Source: Thelephora terrestris | Lineage: Eukaryota; Basidiomycota; Agaricomycetes; Thelephorales; Thelephoraceae | Direction of reading: 5' to 3' | Length of the DNA stretch: 64,000 nt | NCBI GenBank assembly: GCA_015956445.1 | Contig: WIUZ02000002.1 | Location: 2,480,001 to 2,544,000, forward strand | Shown: positions 1 through 10,219 of the stretch, piece after piece | Position numbering within the stretch: position 1 is the stretch's first letter | Layout: every line of letters begins with the position of its first letter | The notes under the pieces: generated by a model | What the model was told of the DNA's origin: nothing | Database searches by the model: none | What the model saw: the letters and a program-made list of their open reading frames with translations, nothing else | Position numbers and translations under genes: made by a program

Positions 1-300
1 GTTAGGTTAGGTTAGATTAGGTTTAGGTCAAGTTAGGTTAGGTTTAGGTTAGGTTAGGTTTAGGTTAGGTTAGGTTTAGGTTAGGTTAGGCCTAGGTTAG
101 GTTAGGTTAGGTTAGGTTAGGTTAGGTTAGGTTAGGTTAGGTTAGGTTAGGTTAGGTTAGGTTAGGTTAGGTTAGGTTAGGTTAGGTTAGGTTAGGTTTA
201 AGCTAGGTAGATCAGATTATATAAGATAAGGCTTGGGTAGGGTTTTTAGATTAGGATTAGGATTGGGTTAGGTTGGGTTTGGTTAAGTCACATCACAAAG
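1..300 (+). repeat. TTAGG-type tandem array, degenerate at both edges
   Basis: A nearly pure 5-bp TTAGG array occupies about 90-200, flanked by variants such as TTTAGG, GATTAGG and GGGTTAGG up to about 300. The G-rich strand is the plus strand at the left edge. A telomere at this edge would show the C-rich strand first, so this is more likely interstitial or subtelomeric DNA than a chromosome end. Related degenerate arrays recur at 49580-50790 and 60650-63735. Confidence 0.9.
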
Positions 301-329
301 ACTACATTTGGTAATGACTACAAACAGAA

Positions 330-660
330 ACATATTTGAAAAAAAAAACACATAAAAAAACATATTTGGAAAAAAAAACATAATTGGAAAAAAAAAACAT
401 ATTTGAAAAAAAAAAAAAACATATTTGAAAAAAAAAAACATTTGAAAAAAAAAACATATTTGAAAAATATGTCAAAAAAAACATATGTCAAAAAACATGT
501 CAAAAAACATATCAAAAAACATATGTCAAAAAAACATATTTCAAAAATTACCATTTTAGGAAATTACCATTTTAGGAAATTACCATTTTAGGAAATTACC
601 ATTTTGGGAAATTACCATTTTGGGAAATTCCTATTTTCGGATATTGCCAATTTTGCATAT
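330..660. repeat. A-rich tandem repeats and a 16-bp 'attaccatttt' repeat
   Basis: From 330 to 545 the sequence repeats AAACATATTTG or AAACATATGTC between long A runs. From 545 to 650 a 16-bp unit (aggaaattaccatttt) is repeated about five times. A similar motif appears at the extreme right edge (63985-64000). The ORFs here are low-complexity artefacts. From 661 to 856 I see no gene. Confidence 0.8.
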
Positions 661-856
661 TACCATTTTTGGATATCCATCAAATTCTTCCTAAAAAGGT
701 ATTTCCTAAAGCAGAAACCCACCCAGCTACCCAGTGGCCCCTTGAAGGGTAATACCCCACCATAGCACAGGCTGAAGGGGTTTTACCCTGGTCAAGTGAG
801 TTTTATTCCCCCACACCTTGAGTAAGTCAACCAGGGTATTACTTTTTGAGTAAGGA

Positions 857-1737
857 CTACTGCATAGCGTTTCTGATATTCCTGCTTTGCAGAATAAGTC
901 TCGTGATGATCATGATCGTGAGGAGGACGTTGAGCAAGGCGGTGATCGAATAGTACGAAATGCCGTAGTTGGATATAACCGTGTAGCTCGACAGAGCGCT
1001 GACCCGCAGTGAGCTCTGATAGATAAATGCAATGCCCGTCGCTATTTCAAAAACGTCAGCCAAGAATTTCGCTTTTGGCTTGTGTGGAGGAGTCGAGCAC
1101 GCACCCAACGAAGCAAGAAACACCAAGCCTGGTGATGCGATGGCCCAATAGTTCATGGCATAGATAACGGAACAGCGATAGAGCTAGATGAGCCACCTGC
1201 GTCGGTTATCTGAGCAACCGCATCGAACACAGGACTTACTAAAAGGCCATCGCCTAACCAGTTGTTCATAAGGGTCATAACGCCGGGGACGACACTGATT
1301 CCCTCGTGGAGAATGTGAAACTGATATCCGACAGGCCCAGGAGGTATAATGTCGCTGCCGGGGAACTCTCGATTATCGATCCAGGAAATGGATTGAAGGT
1401 CGAGGAAGACCCCAGTGTATATCGTCACGAACGAGAAGGTGACCATGGTGTGAACCAAAAGTCCCCACTTGATGCCCCACGTCGCGCGGTTGGCGGGATC
1501 GAACAGCGCATTCATACATTGGAAGAAGAGAGAGATGACGACTCCTGGGATGGTTGGGTTGAACGGTTGACGTGAGGGCAGGAGACAGGTGTACTAGTAT
1601 GTGTATGTTTGCCTACCATAGAGTATCGCGCCGATGAGAACCCCGGCGAAAAAGCACTTCTCATCAAAGTGCAAAAAGTATGGGATCTGCGGGGCGTTGG
1701 GATTATCGGACCAGGGCTTACCCCACGAGTCAGACAT
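857..1737 (-). pseudogene. Seven-helix membrane protein, copy I, C-terminally truncated
   Basis: This is the first of three minus-strand paralogues. It starts MSDSWGKPWSDNPNAP, has an intron after the first helix, then exons with the family motifs 'FFQCMNAL', 'DLQSISWIDNREFPGSD' and 'NNWLGDGLLV'. After further introns come 'YAMNYWAIASPGLVFLASLGA' and helices ending 'ITRLILQSRNIRNAMQ'. A stop follows directly, so the last helix or helices and the soluble tail seen in copies II and III are missing. It is probably a decayed copy. The family is a common uncharacterised integral membrane protein of Agaricomycetes; its function is unknown and I assign none. Confidence 0.7.
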
Positions 1738-2024
1738 TGCTCGATGACTCGGCGGGAGGGACAGGTGGGGGGAAATGATTGTAGGCGTTCAGTAGTAGGG
1801 AGAAGTTGAGGCCTAGGGGTCAATGAGTTCCCAGTTATATGAAAACATTGGGCGCTTGAGATGGGAAATTTGAAGCACTGAGATTTGCATGTTGCGTGCA
1901 GCACCGGGAAGACTCGTTTCTCCGGATCATACATCTTGCTCTGAGCAGCGATCGATCCGGCAATCTCCGTGTTCCGAGTGACATTGACCATGTTTCAACG
2001 TCACAGACATAACATAGCCAGATT

Positions 2025-2311
2025 CACTGGGTCCAGGGTAGAATAGGTTTTGGGGGATTATTCTAAACAATATTCTGAATATAATTAAAATAGTAAATGT
2101 ATTATTTTCAAAACAGATTCTGCCCACATTCAAGGAATATGCAAATGCAAATGAACTCTCAGCAGAGTTGGCTCTGGGCATCAGATTTGAATAAAATAAT
2201 CCTAGGATATGGCTAGAATATGTTTAAAATAAGACATGTTTATTATTCTGATTATATTCTGAATATTATTTAGAATAATCCCCAGAAACCTATTCTATCC
2301 TGGACCCAGTG
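2025..2311. mobile_element. CACTG-ended MITE, AT-rich, 287 bp
   Basis: The ends are inverted repeats beginning CACTGGGTCCAGG and running on for over 50 bp (tagaataggttt, ggggattattctaaa). The insertion is flanked by ATT on both sides, a 3-bp target duplication. It contains no coding potential; the interior is AT-rich. The CACTG start and 3-bp duplication fit CACTA/CMC-type elements. The 2312-2727 stretch shows nothing recognisable. Confidence 0.85.
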
Positions 2312-2727
2312 ATTGTCTGCCCACGTTGACTGGAGTATTGAACGCGCGATTACAAGCATAACCGAAATTCTGGAGGTTTCCACCGTCCGTTCTTGGTGTC
2401 AAATTGCTCATTAATTCATTGCTTCAGCTGCGTTGACTGAAAGCTACCGGCCGAGGCAAATGATCCTCTTCCCTCCCAGAAACTATGTGATACATGAGTA
2501 ATTTACTTGATATACGCTACGGAAGGCTACGAAGGAGAAGGCTGCGTTGCAGCAAACACAGCAAATAATTTGTGTCTACGAACATGACCGAAACTAGGTC
2601 AGACACCAGAAATGTTGAAATGCGCAAGGCGGGCGTTGGGCGTCGCCAAAACAGGTGGAACGATGATCTACGCCGAAAGGGGTGGAAAGTCTCGCTACCG
2701 CAGAGAAGTACCCAAGGTCCCTTATGC

Positions 2728-4027
2728 CTAAGCGTCATGATGTAGATCCACCGTAGTCTCATGCGCAACGCCAAGCCCGACAGGGATCTGCATGGTGGAC
2801 TGCCCACCGGGGTGGGTCCCATTTCCCTCCGCCGGCTCCGCGTAACTCCTAAAGCGAATCGAACTGTCGCTCCCAGAAAACGAAGTCTTGCTCGCCGCCA
2901 CATTCTGGCTGGCGACTCGCCGAGTGATGAGGAACGGAGCGATCGCCTGTTCATCATCGTGCATCAGGAATCGAGGTGGCTCAAAACAGCCGAGGTTCAA
3001 TAAACGGCACAAACCTGAGTCTGGACGAGGATCGGGAAGAAGGCGTTTGTGACGGGGCTTTGGGCACCCCAGAGTCCGAGAAATACCAGGAAAGTGACAG
3101 AGTATATGGCGTAAGACTCGACGATCATCATGATAACGGCGGTGTACGTTTTTCCAACACCGGCTGTGGCACCCATAACGTTTCGGATCTTGCTTCTGTG
3201 CAGGACAAGCCTTAGGATGATCGTAAGCGTGAGGAAGAGGTTGAGCGAAGCGGTGATCGCATAATATGAAATGCCGTAGTTGTTGAGAGCGATGTATCTC
3301 GACGGGGTGCTGAGCGGTTGTGAGCCCTGGTAGATGAACGCGATACCCATTGCTACGCAAAAGACATCAACCGAGGCTTTCGCTACTAGCTTGAGGAGGA
3401 CTCGAGTACGCACCCAAAGAAGCGAGGTACATCAAGCCTGGGAATGCGATGGCCCAGTAATTCATGCCGTAAATACCGGAGTAGCGATAAAACTGGAGAT
3501 GCAACATGCGTTAGATATTCGAGCAGACGAGTTGAACAAAGGACTTACCAAGAGGCCGTCTGCCAACCCGTTATTCAGGATGGTCAGGACAGTCTTATCG
3601 CCGCGGGGAGAATTTGAAGCTGGTACCCAATAGGTCCGGGAGGCAGCAAATCGCTGCCAGGGAACTCCCGGTTATCGATGAAAGAAAGGGATTGAAGGTC
3701 GAGGTACATCGCAGTGTATATCGTCACAAACGAGAACGTGACCGTGGTGTGGGCCACGAGTCCCCACTTGATGCCCCACGTCGTTGCGCGGTAGGCGGGG
3801 TCGAGGAGGGCATTCATACATTGGAAGAAGAGAGCGAGGACGACTCCTGGGGTGTTTGATTGAGCGGGCGAAGGGAGGACGAGGCCAGGTGCATATATTT
3901 GCGTACCATAGAGAATGGCACCGAAGAGAAGTCCGGCGAAAAAGGACTTTTCATCAACGTACAGCAGGTACGAGATTGGCGGGGCATTAGGATTGTCAGA
4001 CCAGAGCTCTCCCCCGGAGTCAGACAT
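2728..4027 (-). CDS. Seven-helix membrane protein, copy II
   Basis: A full-length member of the tandem family, read from 4027 (MSDSGGELWSDNPNAP) to the stop at 2728. Exons encode a first helix 'FFAGLLFGAILYG', an intron, 'FFQCMNALLDPAYR', 'YLDLQSLSFIDNREFPGSD', 'MNYWAIAFPGLMYLASLG', helices around 'YYAITASLNLFLTLTIILRL' and 'VESYAIYSVTFLVFLGLWG', and a hydrophilic tail ending 'ETTVDLHHDA'. About seven hydrophobic segments are visible. Introns of about 50-60 bp separate the exons at the same places as in copies I and III. The small insert 'MGATAGVGKTYT' looks like a P-loop but lies in a loop and is not conserved in copy III. Function unknown; plasma-membrane location is inference. Confidence 0.75.
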
Positions 4028-5765
4028 CACTCGCTGGAGGGAGTCCTAGGAGTTCGGTGGGAGGAAGTGGGGGCCAATGAGGGTACCGGCTATATAGCGA
4101 AAGCTTTGCCTCTGCGCACGTCGCGTACATCATCATCGGGCCCGGAGAGGGATGGTTTCCCGTGTAGCTCGTCGGCCCGTTCTTGCTCTGCGAAACGATC
4201 AACTCGGCAACCTCCGTGATCAATGTCATTTGTAATTCTGTGTCTAGAAACGGATCGCGAATGTGCACATTCAATCAGACGCCACAGTGTCCGAGAGATT
4301 CGGAAGGTTTCCAATGACCCGTCCCTGAGATCCGTACACATGACTCAGGTTCCTCGTCTACTGCTGCGGAGCGAATAAACGTCCGGCTGTGGCCACCCTT
4401 CTCAGAGATATGAGATATGAGATGAGGACAGAGGGTATGAATCAGGCTGTGAGCCACGAACGCCAAGCCACAAACAACAAAGACAGAAAACGTCATGGTG
4501 CCTTTGTCCAAGAAAGTCTTGAGAAGCAGCAGAGTGCGCCACATCCACATGCATTCAGTGCGGTATTAAATCAGACTCTATCGCGTACTCGTCGCTGTGT
4601 CAATCACTCAAGTTCATCGGTGGCGGTCCACCGGTGTCCTCTCATAAGGCGGCCCTGGTAAGTAGGGGTTCACTGCGCCAACTCATCAACACGGTGGAGG
4701 TCAGCGGCGATCGCCTGGGATTCACTGGAAACCAAAATCCTGTGATCAGTCGCGCGAACGAACCTGGATGTCCCTTCAGAGCATCCTCATGGGAACCGTC
4801 GTACGTCCGAAGGATATCTTGGACGAACTCATATCTGATCAAACGTCCTGGTAGTGGTGAAAATGATCGAAGAGTCATGCATGTGCCCATCCCCATCCTG
4901 TCACCTCTGCAGAACTCACCCTCGTAACTGCTCCACAATCTACAGCTCCGAAGGGTGTTCCTTGCCGACGGCCGTGAGCAAAAGTCACCCTCTGTCATGC
5001 CTTGTGCCGCAGGACATACTCCGGATGTTAGAAACGACTTGAAACTCTTGACCGATGATGCTCGTGCCACTCAACCGAGGTTCAGCGAGGAACTACCGAT
5101 TTGTGTCTTGGTAGGGGAAAATCTCCCAGTCTATCGCCTTCACCCCGGTTGGCTCAGGACCAAAGTGGGACCGGGCGAGCGAAGATTCGAATGGTAGCAG
5201 ACGTATGCAACTTATGGGGTCCGAGGCTGTCCACCAAGTTTTAATTTACTGTCGTGAGAGCAGGTAAAATCGCCTTGAGGACGGAGGCGGACCATCTTGA
5301 ACGCGTCGATTTTTGGCGCAGATGATCAAGCAACCGAGAGTGCGACGCGTTCTTGGTCTCGGATATTGCAGAAGACTTATTCCAGGACAAAGTTTTAGTT
5401 CCTAACAGGCTCAGGGCACCGCCGTCGTGGGATGAATTGCTGATACCGAGAGACTGAGCACGGTGCAGGAATGAGCGGTGAAGGGGCCAGTGTTGACACG
5501 CAATGTAAATTCGACCAATAATAGCGATGTGTTAATGGCATGCTCGCACACACCTCGACCGTGGGGTCAGCCGTGCGATTTATCCAGCAGACCCGGAAAG
5601 AGAGGGAAAGAGTCTGGGAATCGCGACGATCAGGAAGCAACGCCTCCATCCTCTTGAACGCGTCGAACTCGAAGTCTCGACCGATGATGTCACGCGACAT
5701 CATCACCTCCTCGCATTCGCTCTCCAAATCCCCCTCGAGTAGAGACCATAAACTAAAGAATCGAA
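4028..5765. other. Intergenic, no recognised gene
   Basis: The stretch separates membrane-protein copy II from ETR1. Short ORFs on both strands do not resemble any family I know. The best candidate is a minus-strand ORF start at 5727, divergent from ETR1 (MESECEEVMMSRDIIG...), about 57 codons to a plausible splice donor near 5560. It could be the first exon of an unknown gene sharing the ETR1 promoter; support is weak. Confidence 0.35.
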
Positions 5766-7192
5766 ATGCTACGACTTTCTAAACCCCAAACGTCCACCTG
5801 GAAAAGGACGCTCACCACCATGGCCACCAGAGCCATCGTCTACGAATCGGACGGGAATCCCGCCTCCGTCTTATCCGCAGTGACGTGCCCACCCCTTCCA
5901 AACCCGACCGGTTCCTCGATCGCCCTCAAGCACGTCTTGTCTCCCGTCCACCCCTCGGACATAAACGCCATCGAGGGCGTGTATCCTTACCAACCCCGAC
6001 CCAGGCAGCTCGACGTCGGCGGACGAGAGCGAACACTGCGTATTCCCGGAAATGAGGGTCTTGGCGAGGTCACGGACGTCGGGGAAGCCGTGAAGGGTCT
6101 CAAGAAAGGCGACTGGGTCGTCTTTGGGAAGAAGCAATCCGGAACGTGGTCAAGCGGCCAGATTCTCGAGGAGAAGGACGTGATCAAGGTTGACAGAGAA
6201 AGTGGGATATCCGCCGTGAACGCCGCAACTCTCGTGGTACGTTCTCCTCCAAAACACAAAGTCTGTCTTAGCCGGCCCCGTTAATTACTGAATTACGCAG
6301 GTGAACCCATTCACAGCGTATAACATGCTATCCGACTTTGTGGATCTGCAACCAGGAGACTGGGTTGTCCAGAATGGCGCCAACAGTGCGGTACGATAGC
6401 CCCAAACCACGAAGGGCTGTGTGGGCTTAACCAACACAGGTGGGACAAGCTGTAATTACGCTCGCGCGACTGCGAGGATTGCACACCATCAACTTCATCC
6501 GGAAACGGTGTGTACACGACTGCGATCGCACAGAACGTGAACCCTTGCCGATCTACGTTTCTGCAGGGAGGACCTCTCCGACGTTCAAACGTACCTCAAG
6601 AGTCTCGGAGCCACCCATGTCATGACTTACGACGATCTCGAAGACAAGACAATCACCGAACAAGTGAAGGAATGGACCGGCGGTAAAGTAGGTGTTGGCG
6701 CGGTTCCGTGGTGTCGTCCTTTGACGGTCTTGTAGGACATCCGGCTGCTTTTAAATTGCGTTGGTGGAAAGGCCACGACGCGGATGCTTCGCTTGGCTGG
6801 GAAGAACGCTCACTTTGTCACGTACGGTGCAATGGCCAAGGAAGCGCTCAGTTTCCCGCCTTCTGTGTTCATCTTCAACAACCTTACTGCGCACGGATTC
6901 TGGCAGACGGAATGGTTCAAACAGAAGAGCCAGCAGGAAAGCGCACGGATAATTGGGGAACTCGTCAAGTATATGGCTACGGGCAAGGTTTGTCGTGCGC
7001 CGTTTGCTGTATTCCTGGCTATGTGTGCTAAGAACTGGATAGTTCAAGGAGCCGAACCACGAGATTGTCAACATTAATGGGAAAATTAGTGATCAGGAAG
7101 CTACAACGATTATAAGGGATGCGATAAGTAAGGTAGCACACGGCTCCGGTGGGAAGAAGCTCTTGCTCCAGATGGATCCAGTACAACCATAA
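5766..7192 (+). CDS. ETR1: Mitochondrial trans-2-enoyl-CoA/ACP reductase (ETR1/MECR)
   Basis: The product is a medium-chain dehydrogenase/reductase of the last step of mitochondrial fatty acid synthesis, reducing trans-2-enoyl-ACP with NADPH in the matrix and so feeding lipoate formation. Six exons join in frame: introns 6237-6300, 6391-6439, 6508-6566, 6688-6735 and 6988-7042, all GT-AG. Diagnostic family stretches are '[13 protein letters not shown]', 'GNEGLGEV', '[16 protein letters not shown]', '[18 protein letters not shown]', '[14 protein letters not shown]', '[10 protein letters not shown]' and '[12 protein letters not shown]'. The basic, hydroxyl-rich N-terminus before an inner Met at 5820 looks like a mitochondrial presequence, so both starts are plausible. 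The frame is intact. It is the clearest single-copy housekeeping gene here; a broken copy of its tail lies at 9225-9690. Confidence 0.92.
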
Positions 7193-7411
7193 CCGTGTTA
7201 TGAATATTTGTAACAATTAGGGACTAGGAGAGCTTGGTACTTGGATGAGGGAGAAATAGCAGACAAAATGCAAGCAATCACAAATCGAAGTCTTGATATG
7301 CTAAGATTCTTATCTCGTCACCGGTTTCCAGCGGGAGCGGGTAAGAGTGACTATCTGTCCAAAAGAGAGACTCGGCCCGCGAGAAGGTACCGAAGGCCCC
7401 CAGCTGGACCG

Positions 7412-8733
7412 TCAATCACGGCAATGGAGGTCGACCGCTGTCTCAATCACAATTCCGGCCTCGGCGGGAATCTTCTTACATGCATCCATGGAAGTTGCAG
7501 GACATCCGTCGGGAGGGACCCCGTCGCCACTCGTTAACCCCCCTTGACTCCCAAAGTGAATCGAACTGATGTCCCCGGAGATGATAGTTATATTAGGCGA
7601 CGTGCTCCGGTTGGCGACCCGTATGATAATGAGAAACGTAGCGATGACCTGTTTGCAGTCACGATCAGACGACCACCTCTCGGTATTGCAGCGCAAAGTG
7701 GGACAAACCTGGATCTCTGGAAGGCTGGGGGAGAAGGTGCCCCAAACGGGACTACCGGCGGCCCACGTTCCAATGAACAGCAGAAAAGCAACAGAGTAAA
7801 GGGCACAAGACTCGACAAGCGAGGTAACAATGGCCCTGTACAATCCATTGATTCTAACCGGAGCGTTCATTGCCTTTCTGAGGTTCCTGTTGAGCAGGAA
7901 CAGTCGCGTGACGATCATGAGCGTGAGGAGAACGTTGAGTGCGATGGAAATCGAATAGTATGGAATCTCGTAGTGGGCTATTGAGGCACGGATGCGGAGT
8001 ATACCGATCGGTCGCGAGCCGTGGTAAACGAAAACGATACCAACCGCTATTTTGGCGAGATTAGCTGAAGGTGTTGCTACTCACCAGAGCACTCACCCAA
8101 AGAGGCAAGGTACATCAGGCACGGGAAGGCGATGATCCAGCAGCTCATGGAATAGACGATGTAACAACGATACAGCTGGAGGATCAGCCTATGTAAGAAG
8201 TTGAACCTGGGGACTGAGCTGAGTACTAAAGAACTCACCAAGAGACCATCGGCCAACCAGGTGTTCAAGAGGAACATTACAGCAGGGGCGACATTAATCG
8301 CCTGGGAGTATACGAAATCCTGGTATCCAAGAGGTCCAGGAGATAACAGGCCGTCCTCACCGGGGAACTCTCGGTTGTCAACGTACCCAGCGGACTGGAT
8401 GTCGAGGTTGATCGCCGTGTACACCGTCAGGATCGAGAACATGGCCACAACGTAGGCCACGAGAGGCCACTTGATGGTCCCCCTCGTGCGGTTGACATTA
8501 TTGATTAAGGCGACGATACACTGGAAGAACAGAATGACGACGATCCCTGGAACGGTGGTGTGGAACGGTTAGGGTGAACGGCTTGATGGCGAACGGGTGA
8601 GATTCTGTGTACCATAGGACATCACGGCGAGAAAGATTCCAGGGAACAAGGTCTTCTCTTCGCGGTACACCAGGGTTGGGATCTGTGGTGCGTTGGGGTT
8701 ATCGGACCAGGGCTTTGGTGGAGAGTCGGACAT
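7412..8733 (-). CDS. Seven-helix membrane protein, copy III
   Basis: Third member of the tandem family, from 8733 (MSDSPPKPWSDNPNAPQI) to the stop at 7412. It carries 'FFQCIVALINNVNRT', 'NLDIQSAGYVDNREFPGEDG', 'LLNTWLADGLLV', 'MSCWIIAFPCLMYLASLGE', 'YYSISIALNVLLTLMIVTRL', 'LVESCALYSVAFLLFIGTW' and a tail ending 'ETAVDLHCRD', with introns at the family positions. It is separated from copy II by ETR1, so ETR1 was either inserted into the array or the array was rearranged around it. No catalytic residues are recognisable. Confidence 0.75.
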
Positions 8734-10219
8734 CGCTCGTGTCTACACGATCGTCTGAACGATGAGCGGATGTGAGAGGGGAGGGCGAGGACCAGAATAA
8801 AGGAAAGGCGTAGGGAGGAGGTGAAGGGACTAGTTTTACCGTTTGGGGTACCCGGCTTTCATAAGTAGTGCGCTGCATCGCAACGTGAAACTTCGATCGA
8901 CCCCCGATGCTTCGCCGCGGAACAACAAAAGTGATGGCGCCGTCTCCCAGAAATGGAGCACGGACAGCCAAACCGAGTCTTTACACGCCGTACTCCCCGA
9001 TCACACGCATGGCTGCATCTAACCCCGAAGGCTTCGAACGACTGACCCTGAGTTTGAGCAACAAGTGTTTCGGGTCCCCACTTGTTCGTCATCAAGTGGC
9101 GCTTTTGTGGTGTTTTTGACCCATCGACACCCTTTGTGTGCCTTTCATCCCCCGCGATTTGGGACGCGCGTGTAGGGATCTGCATTAAGGAGGGGATATG
9201 AGGCCGGGCGATGCGGGTGTCAAAAGACGGGATGGTTCAAACAGAAGAGAGAGCAGGAATTGAAGCGCACGGATAATCGGGGAACGCGTCAAGTAAATGA
9301 CTACGGGCAAGGTCTGTTGTGCGCCGTTCGCTGTATTCCTGGCTGTGTGCGCTAAGAACTGGATGGTTCAAAGAGCTTCCCACCAGAGCCGTGTGCTACC
9401 TTACTTATAGACAATTTCGTGATTCAGAAGATCTTGCTGCAGTTGGATCCAGTACAGGTATAACCCTGCTATGAATATCTGTAACGATGAGGCTTACTAC
9501 CATGAGGGGTAAATAGCAGACAATACGCGAGTAATCGCCGGTCGAAGCCCAGAGATGCTGAAATTCTGTCGTCACCAGTTTGCAGAGGGAGCGGGTGAGA
9601 GTGGCATGTACAATGGGCCCAAAGGAGATCGGGACTGTTCCGCCCACGACAAGCAGTACCGAAAGCCCGGTGGACCGTCATCAGCAGATTAGTCCGGGAG
9701 AGATCTGGCCAGCTCTTCCCATAAACATCAGCAACATGGCAAATTCCTTTTTCAGCGCTTTAATCATTCTTATTTGAAAAAAAAGCAGAAAATAATAAAT
9801 AAGCCCCAAGTTGTCTAAGCCATGTCATTGACTTATGCAAGTCGTGAGACGGAGACCGCAAACCAAAAGACAAGCCCAAGAAAAGTGTCAAAATAAGTTT
9901 AATTTGAGTAATGACCGTGACATGACACAAGAGTTTAGGTAAGTGACTAAGAAGCGTGTAAGGTACGAGAGTTCATGATAATGGTGAGCGAGTGAGCCTA
10001 AGTGAATACGAGAGTTCTGTGATTATGGTGGATACGAGCGAGAGCCGACGTGATCATGGTTGATACGAGCGAGAGCCGAAGTGATTACGGGTCAATACGA
10101 GCGGGAGATGGATGCGAGTGAGTGTCGAGGAAGGGGAGATTGGTAAACGGATTCAAGTGAGCGTTGCAATGAAAACAGAGAGGGTAAATCAACATTGGAT
10201 GTAAAAGATTGCAATACTA
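8734..10219. repeat. Mostly non-coding; short minisatellite near 10003-10110
   Basis: Apart from the ETR1 duplicate, I find no gene. At about 10003-10110 a unit of about 31 bp containing 'gatacgagcgagagccga' occurs three to four times with drift. The 9690-10000 stretch is AT-rich and unremarkable. Confidence 0.5.
9225..9690 (+). pseudogene. Rearranged duplicate of ETR1 3' end and downstream DNA
   Basis: The stretch matches ETR1 exon 5 end, intron 5, part of exon 6 and about 230 bp of its downstream flank (6910-7430). It starts at 'gatggttcaaacagaag' and keeps the intron, so the copy was made from DNA. Within it the segment equivalent to about 7056-7160 is inverted, with an internal deletion: 'ccaccagagccgtgtgctac' at 9378 is the reverse complement of the ETR1 segment near 7135. 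Several frameshifts and stops make it non-coding. Confidence 0.85.

Noticed and set aside
1-300. A true chromosome end (telomere) at the left edge
   Set aside because: The G-rich strand points inward; a left telomere would show CCTAA first on the plus strand.
318-591. Phe- and Lys-rich ORFs near the left edge
   Set aside because: Pure low-complexity translations of A-rich repeats.
3130-3175. P-loop (GATAGVGKT) in membrane protein copy II
   Set aside because: It matches the Walker A pattern by chance; it lies in a loop of a membrane protein and the paralogue has no such motif.
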